Source of the DNA: RUG572 sp964386385
GTDB taxonomy: Bacteria > Verrucomicrobiota > Kiritimatiellia > RFP12 > UBA1067
NCBI GenBank assembly: GCA_964386385.1
Contig: CAYLRN010000010.1
Coordinates: 38,552-102,551, forward strand
Direction of reading: 5' to 3'
DNA length: 64,000 bases
The notes under the pieces were generated by a model. That model did no database searches, had not been told where the DNA came from, and saw nothing but the letters and a program-made list of their open reading frames with translations. This document shows positions 16,059-24,959 of the stretch, one piece after another. The translations under genes and the position numbers were made by a program. The first letter of the stretch is position 1. Every line of letters starts with the position of its first letter.

Positions 16059-17321
16059 ATGGCAATGACGATGACACAGAAGATCCTCGCGGCGCACGCG
16101 GGGAAGGACGAAGTCCACGCCGGCGAACTGATCATGGCGAAACTGGACCTCGTGCTTGGCAACGACATAACGACGCCGGTGGCAATCGGCGTCTTCCCCA
16201 GCTTCGGCTGCGAGAAGGTCTTCGACAAGTCGAAGATCGCACTCGTCCCTGACCACTTCGCGCCGAACAAGGACATCAAGGCCGCGACGCAGTGCGCCAC
16301 GATGCGCGCGTTCGCGAAGAAACAGGAAATCGTCAACTACTTCGAGGTCGGACACGACTGCGGCGTCGAGCACGCCCTCCTCCCCGAAAAGGGACTCGTC
16401 ACCGCCGGCGACTGCATCATCGGCGCCGACAGCCACACCTGCACCTACGGCGCCGTCGGCGCGTTCTCCACCGGCGTCGGCTCCACCGACATGGCCGCGG
16501 GCATGGCCGCAGGCGAGACCTGGTTCAAGGTTCCAAGCGCCATCAGGGTCGTCGTCACCGGCCGCCCCGGCAAGTGGGTCTCCGGCAAGGACCTCATCCT
16601 CCACCTGATCGGACTGATCGGAGTGGACGGCGCCCGCTACCAGTCGCTTGAGTTCACCGGCGACGGAATCGCCAATCTGTCCATGGACGACCGCTTCACG
16701 ATCGCCAACATGGCGATCGAGGCCGGCGCGAAGAACGGAATCTTCCCCGTCGACGAACTCTGCCTCGACTACCTGAAGACCCACGGCGCGAAGGAGCCGA
16801 AGGTCTACGCGCCCGACCCCGACGCCGTCTACGAGCGCACGGTCGAAATCGACCTCGCCGCCCTCAGGCCGACCGTCGCCTTCCCGCATCTGCCGGAGAA
16901 CACGAAGACGATCGACGAGGTGGGCGACCTGCCCATCGACCAGGTCGTCATCGGCTCGTGCACGAACGGACGCATCAGCGACCTGCGCATCGCCGCCGAG
17001 GTGATGAAGGGCCGCGCCGTCGCGCCCGGCGTCCGCTGCATCGTGATCCCCGCCACGCAGCGCATCTGGGTGGAGGCCCTCGAGGCCGGATACCTCAAGC
17101 AGTTCGCAGAGGCCGGCTGCGTCGTCTCCACGCCCACGTGCGGACCCTGCCTCGGCGGCTACATGGGCATCCTCGCCAAGGGCGAGAAGTGCGTGGCCAC
17201 CACCAACCGCAACTTCGTCGGACGCATGGGCCACGTGGAATCGGAAATCTACCTCGCCTCGCCCGCCGTCGCCGCCGCCTCGGCCGTCCTCGGCCGCATC
17301 GCCTCCCCTGAGGCGCTGTGA
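16059..17321 (+). CDS. leuC: 3-isopropylmalate dehydratase large subunit
   Basis: With LeuD it isomerises 2- to 3-isopropylmalate through an iron-sulfur cluster. The 420-residue length and motifs (GADSHTCTYGAVGAFSTGVG, VVIGSCTNGRISDLRIAAEV, STPTCGPCLGGYMGILAKGE) fit the shorter HacA-like type. Three Cys ligands are expected in the SCTNG and CGPC motifs. It starts 33 bases after leuA with GAAGGAAGAG upstream. The same fold serves homoaconitase, but the neighbours leuA and leuD favour the leucine role. Confidence 0.95.
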   Translation: MAMTMTQKILAAHAGKDEVHAGELIMAKLDLVLGNDITTPVAIGVFPSFGCEKVFDKSKIALVPDHFAPNKDIKAATQCATMRAFAKKQEIVNYFEVGHDCGVEHALLPEKGLVTAGDCIIGADSHTCTYGAVGAFSTGVGSTDMAAGMAAGETWFKVPSAIRVVVTGRPGKWVSGKDLILHLIGLIGVDGARYQSLEFTGDGIANLSMDDRFTIANMAIEAGAKNGIFPVDELCLDYLKTHGAKEPKVYAPDPDAVYERTVEIDLAALRPTVAFPHLPENTKTIDEVGDLPIDQVVIGSCTNGRISDLRIAAEVMKGRAVAPGVRCIVIPATQRIWVEALEAGYLKQFAEAGCVVSTPTCGPCLGGYMGILAKGEKCVATTNRNFVGRMGHVESEIYLASPAVAAASAVLGRIASPEAL

Positions 17322-17366
17322 CGAAAGCCCGGAACACCAAGCGATAACCCAGAAGGAAGACGTTTC

Positions 17367-17858
17367 ATGAAAGTCCAGGGAAAGACATACAAGTACGGCG
17401 ACAACGTCGACACCGACGTCATCATCCCCGCCCGATACCTCAACACGCCAGACGCGAAGGAACTCGCCAGGCACTGCATGGAGGACATCGACGCCTCCTT
17501 CGCCGCGACCGTCAAGCCCGGCGAGATCATGGTCGCCGGCAAGAACTTCGGCTGCGGCAGTTCGCGCGAACACGCCCCCCTCGCCATCAAGACGTGCGGC
17601 GTCGCCTGCGTGATCGCGGCCACGTTCGCGCGCATCTTCTACCGCAACGCGCTCAACATCGGCCTGCCCATCCTCGAATGCCCGGAGGCCGCGGAGGCGA
17701 TCGCCGCCGGCGACGAGGTCTCCGTCGACTTCGACACCGGCGAGATCGTCGACGTCACGACCGGCCGCGCGTTCCAGGGCGAACCGTTCCCGCCGTTCAT
17801 GCAGGACCTCATCGCCGCCGGCGGCCTCGCCGCCTACCGGCGGACAGTGAGAGATTAA
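17367..17858 (+). CDS. leuD: 3-isopropylmalate dehydratase small subunit
   Basis: A 163-residue swivelling subunit partner of LeuC. It begins KVQGKTYKYGDNVDTDVIIP and contains the substrate-binding GKNFGCGSSREHAP and ARIFYRNALNIGLP. An AAGGAAG ribosome site precedes the ATG. It ends the leu operon, and its last codons (GAT TAA) lie inside an octamer repeat array, showing that the intergenic repeat runs up to the stop codon. leuB, the next step, must be elsewhere. Confidence 0.95.
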   Translation: MKVQGKTYKYGDNVDTDVIIPARYLNTPDAKELARHCMEDIDASFAATVKPGEIMVAGKNFGCGSSREHAPLAIKTCGVACVIAATFARIFYRNALNIGLPILECPEAAEAIAAGDEVSVDFDTGEIVDVTTGRAFQGEPFPPFMQDLIAAGGLAAYRRTVRD

Positions 17859-17925
17859 GTGATTAAGTAGTTAACCGAAACACCCCGCCATATCGGGGAG
17901 GGTCGCGCTCCTGCGCGACCGGAAC
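17853..17925. repeat. Octamer array plus GC palindrome after leuD
   Basis: GATTAAGT repeated twice, then AGTTAACC (17853-17876), followed by a copy of the GC hairpin GGTCGCGC-TCCT-GCGCGACC near 17898-17917. Related octamers lie at 23267, 34303 and 54384, and related hairpins at 43797 and 48828. Confidence 0.75.
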
Positions 17926-17980
17926 GCGAACCTTCACACAGCGTCGAACTCAACCACTTAAGCGGAAAAGGAAGGCTTCC

Positions 17981-20140
17981 ATGCGCAAACTACTCTGCAC
18001 AGGCCTGGCAATGGCCGCAGCCGCAACCGTTTCGGGAGCGGCGTTCTACGTCAATTCTGCGGCGAAGCCGGGCGGCGACGGCTCGGCGGCGCGTCCGTTC
18101 AACTCGGTGCAGTCCATGCTGGACGGCGTCCGCGCCGCGCGCGGCGGCGGACTCGTCGCCAAGGGCGAACAAGTGGAGGTGAACTTCCTTCCGGGCGAAT
18201 ATCCGGTGGGTGACGGCATTACGCTGAACGCGAACGACTCCGGCGCGGACGCCTCGGCGCCAGTCGTCTGGCGCACTCTCGGAGCGAAGCGCGCGCGCCT
18301 CGTCGGCGGCGTCAGGATTCCGCACACCGCGTTCCGGAAGGTCGACGACCCCGCCACGCTCGCCCGCCTTCCGGAGGAGGCGCGCGGCAGGGCGTACGTC
18401 GCCGACGTCTCGCCCTTCGTCCCCGGGAAAATCCCTGCGCTGGCGGACTCCTTCGGCGGAACGCCGGGAGCCCCGCTCCTCTTCGCGAACGGACGCATCG
18501 GGACGCTTGCGCGATGGCCGAACGACTGCTTCACGTCGTTCACCAAGGGCGTGGACAAAGGCGACCTCGTCAGCAGGCGCCCCGACGGCGGCGTGATGCG
18601 CCGCCCCGGCGCGTTCGTCTACGACAACCCGCGCGCCCGCCGCTGGGACTTTTCCGCAGGCGTGTGGATGAACGGGTACTGGACGCACGACTGGGACAAC
18701 CATTCCGTCCGCGCCGCCGGCTACGGCACGGAGAACGGCACGAACGACGTCGTCCGACTCGCGGCGAACATCCCATACGGCGTCATGGGCGGGACGTGGG
18801 GACGCAAGGACCGCCGCTTCTACGTCTTCAACCTGCTTGAGGAGCTGGACGCGCCAGGCGAATGGCATCTCGACCGCGAACGCAAGCTGCTGTACCTGAT
18901 TCCGCAATGCGGAACGCCGATGGCGGCGGACGCCGTCACGCTCGCGTTCTCGCAGAAGCCGGCGCTGTCCGCGAAGGGCGTGCGCAACGTCCGCTTCGAG
19001 CGGCTAGAATTCGCCTGCGGATGCGGAGACGGACTGTCCGTCCAGGGCGACGGCGTCGCCGTGGTCGACTGTCTCGTAAGCTGCTTCGGCGGTTCTGGAA
19101 TGTCCGTCAACGGCAGCCGCAACCTCGTGAGGGGCGTCGAGGTCTGCAACGTGGGCCGCGCCGGGATGAACGTCCACGGCGGCGACAGGAAGACGCTGGC
19201 GCGGGCGGACACCCTCGTCGAGAACTGCCACGTCCACGACTACGCAGTCTTCCAACGCACGTACGCGGCCGCGTTCAACGTCAACGGCTGCGGCGTCACG
19301 CTGCGCGGGAACAAGGTCCACGACGCGCCGCATTCCGCCGTCCTCTACGGCGGCAACGAGCACCTCTTCGAGTCGAACGAGGTCTTCCGCGTGCTGATGG
19401 AGACCGGCGATGCCGGCGCCTACTACACCGGACGCGACTGGACGACGCAGGGCAACGTCCTGCGCTTCAACTACACGCACGACCTCGGCGCCGGCAGCGG
19501 CGACCACGCCAACACGATGGGCTTCTACTTCGACGACTGCGACTGCGGCGACGAGGTGTACGGCAACGTCTTCCACAACGTCGCGCGCGGCATCATGGTC
19601 GGCGGCGGCCGAGAGCATCCAATCCGCAACAACGTCTTCTCCCGCTGCCGCATCGGCCTCTCCATCGACTGCCGCGGAATGACGTGGAAGCACTGGAACT
19701 CGATGGAACACGGCGGCCCGTCGTGGATGCTGGAGGACAAGGCGAAGCGCCTCGACTACACGAACGGCGTCTGGGCAGCGAAGTACCCGCGCCTCGCGAA
19801 CATCATGAACGACCACCCGCGCGAACCGCTCTACAACCCGGTCGAGAACAATGTGTTCATCGACTGCACGCAGCAGATTCTCGCCCTTGACGGAAAGGCC
19901 TCCGAATGCCTTCCGCGAATGGCGCCGATCGCCGGCAACCTGGTAGTCAACACGCTCGGGACGAACGGCGTCAAGGCGGCGAGAATCGACAGGAGAATCG
20001 AAGCGGGCTTCCGCGTCGTGAACGGTTCGCGCGAAAACCCGTTCGACGCCGGATTCGCCGACGCCGCAGGCGGAGACTTCCGCCTGAAGGACGACGCCTG
20101 GCTAAAACGCGAAATGCCCGCGTTCAAGCCGGTGCGCTAG
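17981..20140 (+). CDS. Secreted right-handed beta-helix protein, GH141-like
   Basis: A 719-residue exported protein (signal about residues 1-21, MRKLLCTGLAMAAAATVSGA) followed by FYVNSAAKPGGDGSAARPF, a start typical of parallel beta-helix enzymes. The middle shows PGEWHLDRERKLLYLIPQ. Repeated coils (NVRFERLEFACGCGDGLSV, LVENCHVHDYAVF, NNVFSRCRIGLSIDC) fit a pectate-lyase-like solenoid. The layout resembles glycoside hydrolase family 141 (fucosidase/xylanase type), so a role in plant or mucin glycan breakdown is likely but not proven. It is a paralogue of the protein at 46704-48785. Confidence 0.8.
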   Translation: MRKLLCTGLAMAAAATVSGAAFYVNSAAKPGGDGSAARPFNSVQSMLDGVRAARGGGLVAKGEQVEVNFLPGEYPVGDGITLNANDSGADASAPVVWRTLGAKRARLVGGVRIPHTAFRKVDDPATLARLPEEARGRAYVADVSPFVPGKIPALADSFGGTPGAPLLFANGRIGTLARWPNDCFTSFTKGVDKGDLVSRRPDGGVMRRPGAFVYDNPRARRWDFSAGVWMNGYWTHDWDNHSVRAAGYGTENGTNDVVRLAANIPYGVMGGTWGRKDRRFYVFNLLEELDAPGEWHLDRERKLLYLIPQCGTPMAADAVTLAFSQKPALSAKGVRNVRFERLEFACGCGDGLSVQGDGVAVVDCLVSCFGGSGMSVNGSRNLVRGVEVCNVGRAGMNVHGGDRKTLARADTLVENCHVHDYAVFQRTYAAAFNVNGCGVTLRGNKVHDAPHSAVLYGGNEHLFESNEVFRVLMETGDAGAYYTGRDWTTQGNVLRFNYTHDLGAGSGDHANTMGFYFDDCDCGDEVYGNVFHNVARGIMVGGGREHPIRNNVFSRCRIGLSIDCRGMTWKHWNSMEHGGPSWMLEDKAKRLDYTNGVWAAKYPRLANIMNDHPREPLYNPVENNVFIDCTQQILALDGKASECLPRMAPIAGNLVVNTLGTNGVKAARIDRRIEAGFRVVNGSRENPFDAGFADAAGGDFRLKDDAWLKREMPAFKPVR

Positions 20141-20209
20141 CAGATGCGCCGGCAGACGCGTCAACTGCTGCAAAGTCCGGTGCCTTCGGGAAGACGTCGG
20201 CGGACGGCG

Positions 20210-21421
20210 TCAGCCTCTGAACTTCGCAACCGCGCGCTTGAAGCCTTCGGCCGAGCGCGCGATTATGTTTTCGTCTACGCTGCACGAGAGGCGGATGAAC
20301 CCGGCCATGCCGAAGCCGCGCCCGGGCACGGCGAGAATGCGCTCTTCCTGAAGCGCGTCGACGAACGCGATGTCGTCGCCGCCAGGCGCCTTGGGGAAGA
20401 AGTAGAATGCCCCCTTCGGCATCGTGAACTCGATGCCGGCGTCCGTCAGGACCTGCGCCATCAGCCGGCGGCGGCGATCGTAGACCTCAAGGTCCACCGT
20501 CTCGTCGAGAAGCGCGGCGGCGAGGCGCTGCCCGATCACCGGCGCGTTGACGAAGCCGAGTGTGCGGTTCGTGAGCGTGACGGCGTTCACAAGCGTGTCG
20601 CCGTCAGGCATCGCCGGATTGAAGGCGACATAGCCGATGCGCTCGCCGGCGAGGGAGAGTGTCTTGGAGAAGGACCCCAGCACGACGGCATACGGCGTGA
20701 GAGGGAGGACGGGCGGGACGACGGCGCCGTCGTATGCGAAAGCGCGGTACGGCTCGTCGCTGAGAAGGAAAAGGGGACGTCCGTCCGCCAGCTTCGCGCG
20801 CTCCGCGTTCACCCTGTCGACGATTGCGGCAAGCCGCCTCATGTCTTCCGCCGCGTAGATGCAGCCGGTCGGGTTGTTCGGGGAATTGACGAGGATCGCG
20901 CGCGTTCTGGGACCGATCGCCCTCTCCATCGCGTCGAAGTCGGGCTGGAAGCCGGCGTCGGGATTCGAGTCGACGGTCTTCAGGACTCCGCCGAAATGTC
21001 CGCAGTAGCTTCCGTACTCGACGAAGTACGGCGCGGGGCAGAGAATCTCGTCGCCGGGATCGACGACGGCGCGGAAGAAGGAGACGAGCGCCCCCGCGGC
21101 GCCGACCGTCATGACCACGTTCCCCGCCGCGACGGGACATTCCTGCTGGCGGGAGAGATAGGCGGCGATCGCCTCGCGGACCGCGGGGATGCCGGCGTTG
21201 GGGCAGTAGCCCAGGCCGAGAGGCTGCACGGCCTTCGCGGCAATGCCGGCAAGGACGTCCCGCGTCTTCGCCGGCGGCGGCACGTCCGGGTTGCCGAGCG
21301 AGAAATCGCACACAGCGTCCGCTCCGAACTGCCTCTTGAGCTCAAGCCCCTTCTCGAACATCTTGCGGATCCACGACGAACCCGCCATCGACTGTCTGAT
21401 CTGATTGGTTACCGTTTGCAT
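20210..21421 (-). CDS. Pyridoxal-phosphate aminotransferase, class I
   Basis: Aspartate-type (fold I) aminotransferase of 403 residues. Visible are the substrate-side opening DFSLGNPDVPPP, NSPNNPTG (residues 179-186), the DEPY motif (222-225) and the cofactor-binding lysine Lys253 in GSFSKTLSLAGERIGY. The amino acid substrate cannot be assigned. I chose ATG 21421, which lies 7 bases after a TATAAT box on the minus strand with no ribosome-binding site, so the mRNA is probably leaderless; a start three codons upstream would lie inside the spacer. It converges with the beta-helix gene. Confidence 0.9.
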   Translation of the reverse strand: MQTVTNQIRQSMAGSSWIRKMFEKGLELKRQFGADAVCDFSLGNPDVPPPAKTRDVLAGIAAKAVQPLGLGYCPNAGIPAVREAIAAYLSRQQECPVAAGNVVMTVGAAGALVSFFRAVVDPGDEILCPAPYFVEYGSYCGHFGGVLKTVDSNPDAGFQPDFDAMERAIGPRTRAILVNSPNNPTGCIYAAEDMRRLAAIVDRVNAERAKLADGRPLFLLSDEPYRAFAYDGAVVPPVLPLTPYAVVLGSFSKTLSLAGERIGYVAFNPAMPDGDTLVNAVTLTNRTLGFVNAPVIGQRLAAALLDETVDLEVYDRRRRLMAQVLTDAGIEFTMPKGAFYFFPKAPGGDDIAFVDALQEERILAVPGRGFGMAGFIRLSCSVDENIIARSAEGFKRAVAKFRG

Positions 21422-21428
21422 GGCGCGC

Positions 21429-21440
21429 ATTATACCACAA
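21429..21440 (-). promoter_or_regulatory. Extended -10 promoter abutting the aminotransferase start
   Basis: TGGTATAAT on the minus strand is an extended -10 element with its TATAAT at 21429-21434, ending 7 bases before the ATG at 21421. No good -35 box is visible, which is normal for extended -10 promoters. Confidence 0.65.
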
Positions 21441-21495
21441 ACGGCGGCGGACGGCGGGCGCGCGAAATGGCGGACGTTATCCTGTCATTTTCCTA

Positions 21496-21524
21496 TTCAC
21501 AAACCCCCGATTTTTCGCTACAAT
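21496..21524 (+). promoter_or_regulatory. Promoter of rpsT-pgk
   Basis: TTCACA (21496-21501), 17 bases, TACAAT (21519-21524). It leaves a leader of about 33 bases with an AGGAG ribosome site before rpsT. Confidence 0.65.
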
Positions 21525-21563
21525 ATGCAAACAATTGTTTTAGACCAATAGGAGTTATCGAAC

Positions 21564-21878
21564 ATGGCGAACATCAAAGGCGGCCGTGCCGCCCGTAAAA
21601 GGGACCGTCAGAACGCGAAGGCGCATGCGCGCAACGTCGCGGTGAAGACGCATTTGCATGCGGCGCACAAGAAGCTGTTCAAGGCTACGGACGCCGGCAA
21701 GATGGAGGAATCCGAGAAGCAGTTCAAGGATTTCGTGAGCAGCCTTGACAAGGCCGCCAAGAAGGGCATCATCTCAAAGAACACGGCCAGCCGCAAGAAG
21801 TCCCGCGCCCAGCTCAAGCTGAACAAGGCGATCGCGGCCGCTGCGGCGGCTCCGGCGGCAGAGGCCGTCGCGCAGTAA
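21564..21878 (+). CDS. rpsT: 30S ribosomal protein S20
   Basis: Binds 16S rRNA in the small subunit. The 104-residue Lys/Ala-rich helical protein has the S20 pattern: MANIKGGRAARKRDRQNAKA at the start and KKGIISKNTASRKKSRAQLK near the end. It is about 15 residues longer than most S20 proteins because of an Ala-rich tail (AIAAAAAAPAAEAVAQ). The ribosome site AGGAG lies 10 bases upstream. pgk follows after 24 bases. Confidence 0.95.
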   Translation: MANIKGGRAARKRDRQNAKAHARNVAVKTHLHAAHKKLFKATDAGKMEESEKQFKDFVSSLDKAAKKGIISKNTASRKKSRAQLKLNKAIAAAAAAPAAEAVAQ

Positions 21879-21902
21879 GGCGGCACGAGGAAGGAAAGCG
21901 CA

Positions 21903-23195
21903 ATGGCAAAGAAGACCCTCCGCGACATCGACCTCGCCGGCAAGTGCGTCGTGATGCGCGTCGACTTCAACGTCCCGATGGCCAAGGACGGCTCGGGCAA
22001 GATCACGGACGACACGCGCATCGTCGCGGCTCTTCCGTCCATCCAGTACGTTCTCGACAACGGCGCATCGCTCGTCCTCATGTCCCACCTCGGACGCCCG
22101 AAGGGCAAGGGCTACGAAGAGGCGTTCTCGCTCAAGCCCGTGGCCGAGGAGCTTTCGAAGAAGCTCGGCAAGCCCGTCGCCTTTGCGGCGGACTGCATGA
22201 ACGCGGACGCCGAGGCGGCCGCCCTCAAGCCCGGCGAAGTACTGCTTCTCGAGAACACCCGCTTCTACAAGGCCGAGGACGGCAAGGTGAAGAAGGACGA
22301 CGAGAAGAAGGGAATCCACCTCACGGAAGAGGAGTTCCAGGCGAAGAAGGCCGAACTCAAGGAGAAGCGCGCCGCCATGGCGAAGAAGCTCGCCTCCTAC
22401 GGCGACGTCTACTGCAACGACGCCTTCGGCACCGCCCATCGCGCCCACGCCTCCACGGCCGTCATAGCGGACTACGTGAAGCCCGCCGTCTCCGGCTTCC
22501 TTCTTGAGAAGGAGATCAAGTTCCTGGGCGACGCGGTCGAGAATCCCGTCCGTCCGTTCGTCGCCATCCTCGGCGGCGCGAAGGTCTCCGACAAGCTCAA
22601 GGTCATCAAGAACCTGCTCAACAAGGTCGACGCGCTCGTCGTCGGCGGCGGCATGGCCTACACCTTCCTGAAGGCGAAGGGCATGAAGGTCGGCGCCTCC
22701 CTGTGCGAAGACGACCAGCTGGAATACGCGAAGGAGATGCTGGCGGCCGCCGAGGCCAAGGGCGTCAAGTTCCTGCTTCCGGTTGACAACGTCGTCGCCA
22801 GCAAGTTCCCGGCCGAGAAGGACGCCTCCGACATCGAGATGAAGGTCGTCGAAGGCGACATCGAAGACGGATGGATGGGACTTGACGTCGGCCCGAAGTC
22901 GGTCGCCCTCTTCTCCGAGGCCATCGGCACGGCCAAGACGGTCGTCTGGAACGGACCGATGGGATGCTTCGAGTTCGCGCCTCTCGCAAAGGGCACGTTC
23001 GGCGTTTGCGACGCGGTTGCCGGCGTGAAGGCCCGCGGCGGCCTTTCGATCATCGGCGGCGGCGATTCCGTCAGCGCGGTGAAGAAGAGCGGCAAGGCGG
23101 TGGAAATGTCCCACATCTCCACCGGCGGCGGCGCCTCCCTCGAATACCTTGAGGGCAAGATCCTCCCCGGCGTCGCGGCTCTTGACGACAAGTAA
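21903..23195 (+). CDS. pgk: Phosphoglycerate kinase
   Basis: Glycolytic enzyme making ATP from 1,3-bisphosphoglycerate. Conserved parts include VVMRVDFNVPM, LMSHLGRPKGKG, NDAFGTAHRAHAS, and the nucleotide-binding GPMGCFEFAPLAKGT and IGGGDSVSAVKKSG. At 430 residues it is about 30 longer than usual. The extra stretch is a Lys/Glu-rich segment at residues 123-160 in the N-terminal domain, just before the substrate loop. The flanks are intact, so this is an insertion and not a frameshift. It is in an operon with rpsT, followed by a strong terminator. Confidence 0.96.
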   Translation: MAKKTLRDIDLAGKCVVMRVDFNVPMAKDGSGKITDDTRIVAALPSIQYVLDNGASLVLMSHLGRPKGKGYEEAFSLKPVAEELSKKLGKPVAFAADCMNADAEAAALKPGEVLLLENTRFYKAEDGKVKKDDEKKGIHLTEEEFQAKKAELKEKRAAMAKKLASYGDVYCNDAFGTAHRAHASTAVIADYVKPAVSGFLLEKEIKFLGDAVENPVRPFVAILGGAKVSDKLKVIKNLLNKVDALVVGGGMAYTFLKAKGMKVGASLCEDDQLEYAKEMLAAAEAKGVKFLLPVDNVVASKFPAEKDASDIEMKVVEGDIEDGWMGLDVGPKSVALFSEAIGTAKTVVWNGPMGCFEFAPLAKGTFGVCDAVAGVKARGGLSIIGGGDSVSAVKKSGKAVEMSHISTGGGASLEYLEGKILPGVAALDDK

Positions 23196-23230
23196 GTCCG
23201 GCGAAATCGCACAATAATGCGAACGACAAC

Positions 23231-23268
23231 AAATGCGCTCCGCCGTGGCGGAGCGCATTTTTTTTTTT
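23231..23268 (+). terminator. Rho-independent terminator after pgk
   Basis: Perfect 14-bp stem (AAATGCGCTCCGCC with GGCGGAGCGCATTT, two-base centre) followed by a run of T, 35 bases after the pgk stop. Confidence 0.95.
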
Positions 23269-23293
23269 AAGTGGTTAAGATAAGTGGTTAAGT
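23267..23293. repeat. TTAAGTGG octamer-type array
   Basis: TTAAGTGG, TTAAGATAAGTGG and TTAAGTTT follow one another directly after the pgk terminator. Same family as the arrays at 17853, 34303 and 54384. Confidence 0.6.
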
Positions 23294-23376
23294 TTGCGGC
23301 GGACGAGGACATCCGCTCTACCGATGAAACCGCACGATGGCAGGGCGGGGAGTCTTGCCTCGCACGGCGAAATAGT

Positions 23377-23434
23377 GGTGCAATATGGGAAGTGGACTTC
23401 CCATATTGCACCGTTTTTTTATATCTGCTATACT
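23377..23434 (+). promoter_or_regulatory. Palindrome-embedded promoter of the DUF4143 ATPase
   Basis: A perfect inverted repeat with 17-bp arms (23377-23393 and 23396-23412; right arm ACTTCCCATATTGCACC). The -35 box TTGCAC (23406-23411) lies inside the right arm. A 17-base spacer leads to TATACT (23429-23434), which ends 7 bases before the ATG. A dimer bound to the palindrome would cover the -35, so autoregulation is plausible. Confidence 0.75.
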
Positions 23435-23441
23435 GATTTCC

Positions 23442-24593
23442 ATGCCACTCAGCAGACAAATCGAAGCCGCCGTCAAGGCGGCTATGACGGAATACCCGGT
23501 CGTGACAATCGTCGGTCCGAGACAATCGGGTAAAACCACCCTGGCGAAAATGCTTTTCCCAGACAAGCCCTACCGTTCCCTTGAGAATCCGAGCGTAAGA
23601 GAACGCGCAGAAAACGATCCAGAAGGATTTCTCGCGGCATTCCCCAATGGCGCAGTCCTTGACGAAGTGCAGCGCCTTCCAACGCTCCTATCCTACATTC
23701 AGGGAGTCGTGGACGAACGCGGTAAAAACGGACTTTTCGTCCTAACAGGATCCAGCAACGTTCTCCTCATGCAGGGCGTCAGCCAGTCCCTCGCGGGAAG
23801 ATGCGCCATTTTCACCCTTCTGCCATTCAGCCTGAGAGAGGCGAATGTCTGCATTGACGATTCAAACCCGATGAAATCCGTTCTTCTTGGCGGTTATCCG
23901 AGGATTCTGGCAAACGGCGTAAAAAGCAGGGGCTTCTTCGCAAACTACATCGACACGTATGTCGAGCGCGACGTCCGCCAGCTTGTCAATGTCCGGAACA
24001 CGATGCTCTTTTCGCGATTCATCCGTCTTATCGCTGGACGCACGGGATCGATTCTCGACGAGACGTCCCTGTCAAGCGACTGCGGCATTTCAACAAAGAC
24101 CGTACGCGAATGGCTTTCGATTCTCCAGACCTCATATATCTGCTTTCTTCTGCCACCATGGTATGAAAACAGGGGAAAGCGTCTTGTAAAATCGCCTAAA
24201 GTGTATTTCTACGACACCGGTCTGGCATGTGCCCTGACAGGAATAGACACGGTCGAACAATTGGAGCGAGACACGTTGAGAGGCGGACTATTCGAGAATC
24301 TCGTCATCGTCGAAACAATAAAACGGGCATACAACGCCGGCAAAAGACCAAACGTCTATTTCTACCGCGATGCCAAAGGAATCGAGGTGGACATGGTTGA
24401 ACACGTTGGCGGCAGACTTCTCCCGACGGAGATAAAATCCGCCGTCACTTTCAATCCCATCTTCTGCAAGAACCTTGAAAAATTCCGAGAACGCTATCCT
24501 GACGTCTGCGAACGTCCAGCTGTCATCTATTGCGGAACGGAGAATTTCACTTTCAAGGACATCGCCGTCACGAGTTTCAGCATGAACGCATAA
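23442..24593 (+). CDS. AAA (AAA_14) / DUF4143 ATPase
   Basis: A 383-residue ATPase of unknown function, common in many copies in gut bacteria and archaea. The N-terminal AAA_14 domain has Walker A GPRQSGKTTLAK, Walker B AVLDEVQRLP and the sensor region LFVLTGSSNVLLMQGVSQSL AGR. The C-terminal DUF4143 domain shows KVYFYDTGLACALTG and a nuclease-like EVDMVE...PTEIKS pattern (about residues 322-343). Start set at ATG 23442, 7 bases after the -10 box. It stands alone between the pgk terminator and a decayed copy of its own promoter. Confidence 0.88.
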   Translation: MPLSRQIEAAVKAAMTEYPVVTIVGPRQSGKTTLAKMLFPDKPYRSLENPSVRERAENDPEGFLAAFPNGAVLDEVQRLPTLLSYIQGVVDERGKNGLFVLTGSSNVLLMQGVSQSLAGRCAIFTLLPFSLREANVCIDDSNPMKSVLLGGYPRILANGVKSRGFFANYIDTYVERDVRQLVNVRNTMLFSRFIRLIAGRTGSILDETSLSSDCGISTKTVREWLSILQTSYICFLLPPWYENRGKRLVKSPKVYFYDTGLACALTGIDTVEQLERDTLRGGLFENLVIVETIKRAYNAGKRPNVYFYRDAKGIEVDMVEHVGGRLLPTEIKSAVTFNPIFCKNLEKFRERYPDVCERPAVIYCGTENFTFKDIAVTSFSMNA

Positions 24594-24652
24594 AATCAAT
24601 AATGGGAGGAGCGCGTCCCTCCCATGCAATGCAATCTCGGCTTTCAGCGAAA

Positions 24653-24783
24653 AGTGGTGTAAAATGGGAGGTTTACTTCCCATTTTGCACTACTTCCACT
24701 TATCTGCCATACCTACATCAATGCCCCAATCAGCCCACCTTTACTGTGACAATGCCTCCCATGCGCTTTCGTCCGCGCCGTAA
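24653..24783 (+). pseudogene. Decayed second copy of the ATPase promoter and gene start
   Basis: Bases 24640-24725 align with 23366-23446. There is a palindrome with 20-bp imperfect arms and the same two-base centre (24653-24672 / 24675-24694), TTGCAC (24685-24690), 17 bases, CATACC (24708-24713), 7 bases, then ATG (24721). The reading frame ends after 20 codons, where it runs into a TTTCGTCCGC repeat (from 24767). I read this as the head of a second gene of the same promoter class truncated by the repeat. The remaining codons are too few to name the gene. Confidence 0.6.
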
Positions 24784-24843
24784 TCTCACGATGGTCTTTT
24801 CGCATCCTCTCTGGTGTACCATGCGATTACGGCGCGGACGAAA
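24767..24843. repeat. TTTCGTCCGC palindromic repeat, copy 1
   Basis: Outer arms TTTCGTCCGCGCCGTAATC and its complement GATTACGGCGCGGACGAAA enclose about 40 bases. The family recurs at 26181, 26372, 27493 and 43934, plus single arms. The size (65-79 bp) and inverted ends resemble a small non-coding mobile or REP-type element. Confidence 0.85.
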
Positions 24844-24959
24844 TCGACGACGAGGATGTACGAAAATCTCCCATGCCCATAATCGGAAGCCGCCTCATCG
24901 GGGTACGGAGAGGCGGCTTAATGCCAATATATAAGCATTAATCTCACAATATACTAGAA

